This document shows, in pieces, positions 10,535 through 17,610 of a DNA stretch of 18,368 bases (the stretch's first letter is position 1; every line of letters starts with the position of its first letter). A program made the position numbers and the translations under genes. Below the pieces are notes generated by a model, which was not told the origin of the DNA, ran no database searches, and saw only the letters and a program-made list of their open reading frames with translations. Origin of the DNA: Hyphochytrium catenoides (Eukaryota; Sar; Hyphochytriomycetes; Hyphochytriales; Hyphochytriaceae); NCBI GenBank assembly GCA_900088475.1, contig FLMG01004066.1, positions 1 to 18,368 on the forward strand, given 5' to 3'.

Positions 10535-11637
10535 CCTGCCGTACAATGGAATGCTTCTCTTCTTATAAAAGTCTTCTTCTCCTCTTCTTTCTCTTTTCTG
10601 TCCATCAAAACATCAGTGTCCCCTCTAGCAAGCGCCCTTACCGTTCTTGTTAGATGATATTATTAATAAGAGAGAAGATTGAGAAATAGTAACAAACAAA
10701 CGCACTTGTAGTGCTGCGTCCTCTTCTAAGAAAGCGATGTTACTAGAGGATTCTTGCTTCCTTTGCTCTTCTTCTTCTTTCTCTATCTTCTCTCCTTCTG
10801 CTTGCATTGATCATCAACCTTCATCTTCGTCTTCCATCATCTTTTTTCCCTTTGTTTTGTTCTTTCTTTATGCTCTGCCTTTGTCTAATTCTCGTTTCCT
10901 TTTCTCCTTTCATCTTTTGTCCCTTCTAGACTTCTGTTCACAGAGCCAAACTTACCTCTTCCCTCCTCTTTTACCTCTTCTTCTTCTTGTCTTTGTCTTT
11001 CTCTTCGTCTTTGTTTTCTCTACCGTTTTCGATGATGAAAAGGTATTTATAAAGTTGATCAGTGGGCAACATAACATCATAAAACTGGTCGTTAACTTGC
11101 AAGAAAGATGTCAGAAGTTTTACAAGTAGGGAGAAAGAGGAGAAAGACCGACGACGAAGAACATAGGGTTTTCTATAGAATCACCTCATTAGTTCTCGCT
11201 CGCGTCAGTTTTTTTATAGTAGAAGTATAACAATGGGGAACCCAGGTAGAGGAGGAAGAAAAATGACTCACCTTCCATTCTAACCATGAAGAAGAAAGAC
11301 GCTTGGACACAAAATGAAGCCGGTTAATCTCTGTATTGATAAGCATAGAGAACAATTTTGAAGAGAAGCTACCATGAAATAAAATATCTGCAGTCGTTTA
11401 GACGGAAGGGCGAGCGATTTAACGGGACATCTTTCATCTTTCTTGTCCGCCCCACAGCTCTCTTCATATTGATTGAACTTATTTGGCTCTAATCCTTTCC
11501 TCTTCAGCATCGTCCAGCATCAGGGAAGGATCAAAAAAGTTACTTGGACTCGTACTGAGTGCACTTGCTTAGCACGTTTCTTTTTTATTTATAATAATTT
11601 TTGTTGGTGGTGATGCTCTAACATTATTATTATAGAA
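10535..11637. other. Spacer 3' of the Myb/SANT gene with a possible unassigned gene
   Basis: Non-repetitive islands occur at about 10628-10810, 11024-11130 and 11272-11510. On the minus strand, 11287-11272 (MVRME, strong GTGAGT donor) joins in phase to 11095-11024 (VNDQFYDVMLPTDQLYKYLF and five more residues). That can join in phase to 10796-10628 (EGEKIEKEEEEQRKQESSSN, then IAFLEEDAALQ). Upstream minus frames MLKRKGLEPNKFNQYEESCG (from 11510) and INRLHFVSKRLSSSWLEWK (11328-11272) also look coding. The plus strand is open too, ending in LVVNLQERCQKFYK and TAG at 11129. CT-rich sequence at 10750-11020 would suit a plus-strand intron. One gene is probably here; strand and exons are undecided. 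Confidence 0.3.
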
Positions 11638-12030
11638 ATGCAGATGCAGCCTCGTACTGTCGATCCTGGCGTGGTGTTACGGAAAAGGCGCTCTATCATA
11701 AATAAAGCCCCTAACCGCAACGCTGCTAACGGCACGCATAGCGCCACAGCTAACGACAATGCTAGAGTCCCAAACACCCATGACATCTCTAGAGTTGTCT
11801 TCTAACTCTTCTGAGGAATCTCAGCTGGAATCTCCTACTTCTTCATCATCGGTGAGACCAACTCTTCTGGACGCTGATCAGAATCAATCGTCGCGCTCCT
11901 CGTCGTATTGGACAAGACCACCCCAAAACAAGCCGAGCCTAAGGAAGTTCCAGTTCAGATCTTCCAGCCTCATCAAGAGCTTCATCAACAACAATCCAGT
12001 CCTACGATCAAGGAGCGAGTGTGCGTTTAG
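11638..12030 (+). pseudogene. Left (plus-strand) copy of an inverted, unrecognised gene pair; frame broken
   Basis: An ATG at 11638 opens MQMQPRTVDPGVVLRKRR and runs on as a basic Asn/Ser-rich protein, then hits TAA at 11803. Compared with the opposite-strand copy (12104-12563), this arm lacks 2 nt near 11780-11810, 6 nt in a Ser-codon repeat near 11845, and 1 nt near 11875. The total of 9 restores the frame, so the C-terminal part (KTTPKQAEPKEVPVQ, then FQPHQELHQQQ, stop TAG at 12028-12030) is readable again in the starting frame. Nothing matches a family I know. The leader upstream (11580-11637) is unusually AT-rich for this window. The arm is likely a decayed paralogue, though it could be a non-coding duplicate. 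Confidence 0.5.
11682..11958 (+). repeat. Left arm of a ~280-bp inverted repeat
   Basis: This arm is nearly identical to the reverse complement of 12242-12530. Shared blocks include the AAAAGGCGCTC start, the CGCAACGCTGCTAACGGC segment, and the long block from GGTGAGACCAACTC to CAGTTCAG. The differences are a few substitutions and small indels. The homology begins abruptly at the LRKRR codons; sequence outside it (11590-11680 and 12531-12600) differs between the arms. No terminal inverted repeat or target-site duplication of a known transposon was recognised. Confidence 0.85.
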
Positions 12031-12116
12031 AATAATAAGCTCAAAATCTTCCAGCTTCATCAAGAGCTTCATCAACAATCCAGTCCTATCACGGAGTGTG
12101 CGTTCAGAATAAGCTC
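11959..12116 (+). repeat. Two-copy direct repeat, period about 87 bp
   Basis: Copy 1 is 11959-12042 and copy 2 is 12046-12116. Both run from ATCTTCCAG through CATCAAGAGCTTCATCAACA and AATCCAGTCCTA to a GTGTGCGTT block and AATAAGCTC. Copy 2 has lost 3 nt in the CAACAACAA run and several more near the GGAGCGAGTG block. Read on the plus strand both encode an IFQxHQELHQQ peptide. Copy 2 overlaps the stop codon of the minus-strand copy, so the duplicated segment is where the two convergent reading frames meet. Confidence 0.8.
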
Positions 12117-12563
12117 TCTGAGCGTAACATGGTGAGGCTTGAGTGACCGTCGTTATCCCGCTCTTGGCTGCCGAGCAGTAGTAGATCTTCAGCAGGTTGT
12201 GGTGCTGAAGTCGGCAGAGAAGTGACAATGGGAGCGTTGCTCTGAACTGGAACTTCTTTAGGCTCGGCTTGTTTTTGGGGTGGTCTTGTCCAATACGACG
12301 AGGAGCGCGACGATTGATTCTGATCCAGCGTCCAGAAGAGTTGGTCTCACCGATGATGATGAAGAAGTAGTAGGAGATTCTAGCTGAGATTCCTTAGAAG
12401 AGTTGTTATTAGAGTGCTTCGAGCTGTTAGGGGTGTTTGGGACTCTAGCATTGTCGTTAGCGGTGGCGCTATGCTTGCCGTTAGCAGCGTTGCGGTTAGG
12501 GGCTTTATGTATGATAGAGCGCCTTTTACGTAAAATAACAGTGGTTCTGTGTCTCGTCCTCAT
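12104..12563 (-). pseudogene. Right (minus-strand) copy of the inverted gene pair; one frameshift
   Basis: An ATG at 12563 opens MRTRHRTTVILRKRR, the counterpart of the left copy's start. The frame continues through an Asn/Ser-rich stretch (NSSKHSNNNSSKESQLESP) to LLVVLDKTTPK. There a run of five A (12272-12276, minus sense) replaces the four A of the left copy and shifts the frame to an early TAA at 12258. With the left copy's spacing, the frame runs on through AEPKEVPVQSNAP and EDLLLLGSQERDNDG to TGA at 12104. Since the two arms otherwise agree almost base for base, this is either a recent frameshift or a homopolymer sequencing error. The product would be about 150 residues, basic and Ser/Asn-rich, of unknown function. 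No family recognised. Confidence 0.5.
12242..12530 (-). repeat. Right arm of the ~280-bp inverted repeat
   Basis: This is the reverse-complement partner of 11682-11958. The arms are separated by 283 bp that contain the duplicated 3' segment (11959-12116) and the specific C-terminal part of the minus-strand copy (12117-12241). Transcription through both arms on either strand would give an RNA with a stem of about 280 bp. Confidence 0.85.
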
Positions 12564-12893
12564 CTCGATAACTAGAGATGGATCAGTGGGCTGATCTGAA
12601 TTCAGTGGCATTCTTGATGGCTTCTGGGTGATCAAGGTCTTTCTTTATGTTGTACAGCGACGACAGTAGGGACAGAGGGAGAGACAGAATGACCTGGAGA
12701 GAGACAGAGTGACCGAGAGAGAGACAGAGCGACAGAGAGAGCGAAAACCGGACCAGAGTGAAAGAGAGAGACATAGAGAGAGAGAGGGAAAGACAGAGGG
12801 AGGAGAAAGTAGAGCTTGTCCACTTGAGACAGCCAAAAGAGAGAGAGTGAAAGGGATTGAGAAGCTGTGAGATAAAGACCAAGATTCTTCCTG
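12564..12893. other. GA-rich spacer between the inverted pair and 12894
   Basis: Bases 12660-12850 are GAGACAGAG-type repeats on plus. At 12583-12650 a non-repetitive island reads KDLDHPEAIKNATEFRSAH then TGA on minus, or MDQWADLNSVAFLMASG and stop on plus. The minus reading would make the GA-rich block a CT-rich intron in sense, as in the annexin gene, but no in-phase donor was found to connect it to the exon ending at 12894. Confidence 0.3.
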
Positions 12894-13309
12894 CTAGCTC
12901 TTCTGCTGGTCAAAGGGAAGCAGCTCCAAAGCTCCAGCAGTGAGATCTTCTAGGTCGCACACAGAGCGCGTGCGAAGACACAGCGCAATCATAGAGTCAG
13001 TGGCCCGCTGTCTCGCCCAGAAGGGGAAGGAGAGAAGAGGAGCCCAATCTGTCCTTTCTCTTCTCTTATCCCTCCTCTCTGATTGTTGGCCACGTCTAAC
13101 GTTTCTCCTCCCTATCTGTCAGCCATCTTCCAAGCACTGCTTCTTTCTCTCTCTTGTGACAAGCACAGTCTCTTTGTCTCTCTTATTGAACGACCTACAT
13201 TTTACTTTGCTTATCTAAGGTCAGACCTTGGAGCGGGCCATTCTTGTCTTTCCCTTATCTCTCCATCCTACCCTTGCGCCAGTGCCGGCACTCGTGGGAT
13301 CTGAGACAT
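12894..13309 (-). CDS. Possible small two-exon gene divergent from the PPR gene
   Basis: Exon 1, 13309-13272, reads MSQIPRVPALAQ and ends at a GTAGG donor. Exon 2, 13011-12894, continues in phase as QRATDSMIALCLRTRSVCDL, then EDLTAGALELLPFDQQKS and TAG. The whole product would be 51 residues with no recognised family. For: the phase match, ordinary-complexity sequence in a repeat-rich region, and a sensible head-to-head arrangement about 200 bp from the PPR start. Against: the acceptor at 13012 is not preceded by a clean pyrimidine run; the plus strand is also open here (HSAIIESVARCLAQKG); and further exons may exist, for instance 12583-12650, which reads KDLDHPEAIKNATEFRSAH and a stop on the minus strand. 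Confidence 0.3.
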
Positions 13310-13516
13310 CAAGGCTATCCCTTCCTTGCTTCTCCTTCCTTTTCTTACGCAAGGTCTCTCTCGCCATCGCTCTCTCTCTTTTCGTCTTCCTCTCAAGCTG
13401 TTCTCCCCATGGCACCAAAGGTGGAGTGAGCTCTGTGCCGTCTGTCCGTTGATTGGCGTCTCCCGTCTCCTCGCTGGCCTTTATCGTCTTTTCTATCTCT
13501 CCTTTGTCTGGAAAAG
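13310..13516. promoter_or_regulatory. Probable shared promoter region upstream of the PPR gene
   Basis: About 200 bp separate the PPR ATG at 13517 from the possible divergent start at 13309. The stretch is pyrimidine-rich on plus, with no TATA box that I can defend. Calling it a promoter rests only on position and on the head-to-head layout. If the minus-strand gene is not real, this is simply the PPR gene's 5' flank, and it may include part of its transcript. Confidence 0.25.
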
Positions 13517-16318
13517 ATGACGTCTAACCCCCTTCACCTTCTCTCTCGGCAGAGAAGGTTACGCTCCCCCCAATCTTCTCTTTCTCTCTCTCCTTCTCTC
13601 TCGTTCTCATCCTGCGGCGGACGACGGCGTCAGAGCATTCTCTATCGGCTCTATCTACAGAGAGCCTTTGTCGTTGATAAGCATTGGCAACGAAGGAGAG
13701 AAATTGCAGCACTGGTCCCTCCTTCTCTCCCCCTCTCTCCTCCATACCATTCTTCATCACTTTCTCATAGTATTTCCTTTCCCCTTGATGGTCCAGCCCG
13801 CAATCCTTCCAGGCGGTGGTCAACTTCCTGGGTAGAGGAGAGAGCAAAGGAGAGAGAGACGGACCTCTCTCTTTCCGAGAAGACTCTCTCATCTTCTGCT
13901 GCTATTCTCTCCGAAGGGGTTCTCTCCTCTCCTCCCCGGTCTCTCCTTTTTTCTTCTCCTTCCCCGAGGCATATGGAGGAGAGAGAAGAAACGAGGAGAG
14001 ATAGAGAAAGAAATGGTGGAGAAGACAGAGAGAGAAAGGAAGACAAGGGGAGAGACGAAAGAGTGCCCATCTCACGAGAACAAGAACAAGAGCCCTCTTC
14101 CGAGGTTAGGTATCTGCTGTCGAACTTACGACACGCTCGATCCCCATCCGATGCCGTGAAGAGAGTTATATTCGGACTCGTAGACCGAAAGTACTACGCT
14201 CGGGCGGTTCAGTTCCTTGTTGAAGATCTACCGAAGACAGAGCTCAACATTCAGCCCAGTGAGGCGATGTTTGCTCTGATTCTACGCGGATTATTGCGAT
14301 CTGGGGCGCTCGCGGCGGCGGAGGAGCTTCTCCTAGACATCATGCCATCACAGGGCGTCTACCCTAGTATTAGAGGCTTCACAAGGCTCGTGCAAGCTTA
14401 TGCAGACCGTGGAATGATGAACCACGCAGAGAAGATTGTCCTTGAAGGTCTGCCTCTTCTCTCTATCTCTCCGGACACCATTCTCTTCGCAGCACTCATT
14501 AAGGGATATGGCCAATGTGGAGACATTGACGCTGTTAACAGCGTCTTTTATAACAGGCTCCAGGCAGCAAAGGTTGCTCCGGACATCATTGTGTCTCGCG
14601 CTGTGCTGCGTGCCTATCTCAGGAATGGCTTATGGACCAAAGCGGAGAATTTCCTTGTAGAAGAGATGGGAAAACACGGCGTAAGAGCCGATGTCACGCT
14701 CTATACAGCGCTTCTGGGATGCTTAGGGCAAAGTGGGCATATAAAAAGGATTGAGACTATCCTCTGGAAGAGAATGCCCGAGGTTGGCATCTCCCCAAAT
14801 GACATTACCTGCGCTACGGTCATCTCCGCCTTCTGCGCTGCGGGCCGCATAGACAGAGCGCAGGACTTCTTGCTGAAGGACATGGAAAAGCTTCACATCA
14901 TTCCAAATGAGTTCCATTTTGCCACTGTTATGAGCGCGTACGCCGTGGCCGGAGATGTCCATACGGTTGAGAGATTGTTCTGGGAAATCATGCCGAAGCA
15001 GAGGGTGCCGCGAGACAGAGTGGTCTGTGCCATTCTTCTAAAAGCATACTGCAGGACGCAGAATATCTCACGCGCAGAAGAGTTCCTAGCAGAGGATATG
15101 AGGATGCTTAACGTCCGCCCACATGTTGACCACTACCGTCCGCTCATTGCCGCTTATACCGCAATGGGAGAGCAATCACGTGCACACCATACGCTCCATA
15201 CGAGGATGGTGGCTGCGGGCGTTAAGCCAGATGAAGATCTTATCTTTCACATGCTGAGGGCCTACTGGCAATGGGGAGCCGCGGACGAGGCGGAGCGGCT
15301 AGTCACAGTGAAGCTTCCTGAATGGGGCGTCCCCGTGACGAATCGGATGTTCCGCGTGTTACTATGGATCTACGCTGCGCAACAGGATCATGCTAACTTC
15401 GACCGCATTCTTTATGAAAGGATGCCCGCAGCGAAGGTGATGCCTGACAGTGAAGACTGTCGGTTTGTGCTCACATGCTTTGCGCATCAGGAGCGTCCAG
15501 ATAGTGCGGAAAAGTTTGTGCAGGAGGTGATGAGGCAGCAATTCAATATCCATCCCGATCCGCGCCACTTGTCGGCACTCATCGAGGCATACGCACGAAC
15601 CGATTCCCCAGAGGCCATGGAAGAGGTCTTCACAAAGACGATGCCGCAAATGGGCGTGATGCCCAACTCTGAAGCTTGTCTGGCGATGCTGAATGGTTAT
15701 TGCCTACAACGGATCTCAGAAAGAGCCGAGAGGTTCATTCTTGAGATCATGCCACGTCTGCATATCAAGCCAGAGACTGCACACTTCAATGTCCTCATGG
15801 AAATGTATGGCAAGATGGGGAGCGTGACCGAAGCAGACATGATTTTCTCGGACAGACTCCCTCGCGCCGGTCTCTCCCCTGATCTGGAGACTTGTTATTG
15901 GATGGTACGCGCCTACGCTGAGATCCAGGACCACAGGCGAGCAGAGAAGTTCTTCGAGTATGAGATGCCAAAAATGGGCCTTCGACCGAGAGAGAGACAC
16001 TTCTCAGTCCTCATAGACTCCTATATCTTAGCAGGAAATCTTGATATGGCGGAAGAGGTTTTCTATGGAAGACTGATCGAGCAGAGACGGGCAGTGCCCG
16101 GAATCTCTTCTTGTGCAGCGTTATTGGCTGGATATCTGAAGCTTGGAAGAGAAGACAAAGCCGATAACTTCTTGAATGTGGAGGTTGTGAGGCTGGGCTT
16201 GGACCCATATGAGTTGGAAGCAAGCACTGAGCTGAAGTGGAGGAGAAGAAGAGACATGAGATTGGAAGAAAGGCAGAGAGAAATGGAAGAAGAAAGCAAG
16301 TGGGAGGTATGGTGGTAA
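13517..16318 (+). CDS. PPR (pentatricopeptide repeat) protein, about 19 tandem 36-residue repeats
   Basis: PPR proteins are helical-repeat RNA-binding proteins that process, stabilise or edit transcripts, usually in mitochondria or plastids. This single open frame encodes 933 residues. Repeats run from about residue 216 to 901: one degenerate copy (216-251), then 18 clear copies starting at 252. Typical helix A is FNVLMEMYGKMG; typical helix B is AERFILEIMP, followed by a loop ending in P-D/N. Sixteen of the clear copies are exactly 36 residues and two (648-684, 829-865) are 37. The repeats are followed directly by a 32-residue Arg/Glu-rich tail, with no SMR, RAP, E or DYW domain. Residues 1-195 are Ser/Leu/Arg- and then Arg/Glu-rich low complexity. 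The very N-terminus (MTSNPLHLLSRQRRLRS) looks like an organelle transit peptide, but this part could hide an unspliced intron or a later start. The repeat region is certain; the start is not. Confidence 0.93.
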   Translation: MTSNPLHLLSRQRRLRSPQSSLSLSPSLSFSSCGGRRRQSILYRLYLQRAFVVDKHWQRRREIAALVPPSLPLSPPYHSSSLSHSISFPLDGPARNPSRRWSTSWVEERAKERETDLSLSEKTLSSSAAILSEGVLSSPPRSLLFSSPSPRHMEEREETRRDRERNGGEDRERKEDKGRDERVPISREQEQEPSSEVRYLLSNLRHARSPSDAVKRVIFGLVDRKYYARAVQFLVEDLPKTELNIQPSEAMFALILRGLLRSGALAAAEELLLDIMPSQGVYPSIRGFTRLVQAYADRGMMNHAEKIVLEGLPLLSISPDTILFAALIKGYGQCGDIDAVNSVFYNRLQAAKVAPDIIVSRAVLRAYLRNGLWTKAENFLVEEMGKHGVRADVTLYTALLGCLGQSGHIKRIETILWKRMPEVGISPNDITCATVISAFCAAGRIDRAQDFLLKDMEKLHIIPNEFHFATVMSAYAVAGDVHTVERLFWEIMPKQRVPRDRVVCAILLKAYCRTQNISRAEEFLAEDMRMLNVRPHVDHYRPLIAAYTAMGEQSRAHHTLHTRMVAAGVKPDEDLIFHMLRAYWQWGAADEAERLVTVKLPEWGVPVTNRMFRVLLWIYAAQQDHANFDRILYERMPAAKVMPDSEDCRFVLTCFAHQERPDSAEKFVQEVMRQQFNIHPDPRHLSALIEAYARTDSPEAMEEVFTKTMPQMGVMPNSEACLAMLNGYCLQRISERAERFILEIMPRLHIKPETAHFNVLMEMYGKMGSVTEADMIFSDRLPRAGLSPDLETCYWMVRAYAEIQDHRRAEKFFEYEMPKMGLRPRERHFSVLIDSYILAGNLDMAEEVFYGRLIEQRRAVPGISSCAALLAGYLKLGREDKADNFLNVEVVRLGLDPYELEASTELKWRRRRDMRLEERQREMEEESKWEVWW

Positions 16319-17610
16319 GACAGCAGGGCGTGCGCGCGAAAGTGGGAGAGGAGATGAAGGTGAGTGTCATATAGAGTATAGCGTTGCGTGTCGGCAACAT
16401 GTTCCTTTCTTACGTTCTTGCACATCTCATTTTCTGCTCGCCCTGCTCTGTCTCTTTACCTCAGCCTAAAAGGCGCTGCCTGTTAGTTTGTCTCGCCATT
16501 CTCTGTGTCCTTTCCTTGTTTAGTTTCATGTTCCTTCGCCTTTCTCTTCCATCTCCCTTCCCGTCACGCTGAAGTGCTTTTGCATATTCTTTACGTTCTC
16601 CTGTCCATTATTTGACTTTTCTGGCCTCTATTTGCGTGTCGCCTCTCCTCTCTCTCTCTCTCTGGCACTTTCGCATAATCTGCCTTCTCACAATATTCGT
16701 TTTCTGCGCTGTGCAGAAGCTTCATCATACCATGCAAGGAGAGAGAAAGGGAAAGAGAAGGGTTGTCGGCAGGCGCAGGAAGAGTAGCGAGTCGTGAGAG
16801 AGGAGGTGCTTTTGTTATATAAATTTGTCTTTCTCTCTTTGTCTTTTCTTCTTTTCAGATCTATCTCTTTCTTCGCCAGAACGGGTGGGATAGGCTTCCT
16901 CTTGTTTGCGGTCTCGAATCCTCATTGCCTGTCCCATGAAAGATAATATAGCTCTTCCTTTCCACCTCGTTCAGATCTGCTTATCTAATGTCCCACAAAT
17001 CTCGGCGTAGTTCTCTCTTCCTCTCTCAGTCTCTCTTTCTCTTTCACGGTCTCATTTCACATTTCCTTTATCCATTCTCAGTCCTATCTATCTCATTCTT
17101 TCAGCTTCCCGTCCTCCTCTCCATTTCGCTCGCTCGCTCACCTTCTATATCCTTCTTTCTAGTTCTTTCCGGCTCTCTATACCCTGGCTTCAGGTCTCCT
17201 TCTCTCTCTATCTCTCCTCTCTTCTAGCTCACTGCTAGCTCGATTCCTCTCTCTTTCTCTTTTTCCTCGCTCTCCCTCTTCTCTAGCTCTCTCAACTTCT
17301 CCCTCTGGGCCCCTCTTCCCCAGATTTCGTTTGCCTCCCAGGAGGAGGAGACTCTTTACAGGGAAATGCACAGTAAATGAAAGCATCGCATTGTATCGGG
17401 AGAGAGAGAGGACATTTGCCGAGAAAGTGAAAAAGGCAAAGACTGCAAGCAATGCAAGAAGAGAGAGAGAGAGTTTACGATAGAGGCGCACTGCAACATT
17501 GGTACCAAGCGTCCTTTATGTCAGAGTAGGACGCCTAACTGGAACCGTCCTCTCTCTCTTCTTTCATTTGTGAGTCTCTTTCTCCTCTTTCTCTCTCTCC
17601 TTTCCCGCGT
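16319..17610. other. Spacer between PPR gene and second annexin; possible 3' exon at 16717-16797 (+)
   Basis: The PPR gene (plus) and the second annexin (minus) converge here, so both 3' untranslated regions should lie in this stretch. A plus-strand island at 16717-16797 follows a GCTGTGCAG acceptor and reads KLHHTMQGERKGKRRVVGRR and a short basic end to TGA. An open frame of 57 residues from 16399 (MFLSYVLAHLIFCSPCSVS and a hydrophobic stretch) precedes it. Together they could be a small basic membrane protein, but no family is recognised and the phase is unknown. Bases 16990-17330 are CT-rich repeat with nothing else visible. Confidence 0.25.

Noticed and set aside
12403-12594. Hydrophobic plus-strand frame (VFGTLALSLAVALC) in the right inverted-repeat arm
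   Set aside because: It is the antisense of the basic Asn-rich frame and the same shadow appears opposite the left arm. The sense frames start at matching Met positions and have more natural C-terminal parts, so the hydrophobic frame is treated as a shadow, though the choice is not absolute.
11590-12600. Foldback or MITE-type transposon as explanation for the inverted repeat
   Set aside because: No clear terminal motif or target-site duplication at the outer ends of the arms, and the arms read as gene-like sequence. A transposon is not excluded but is not supported.
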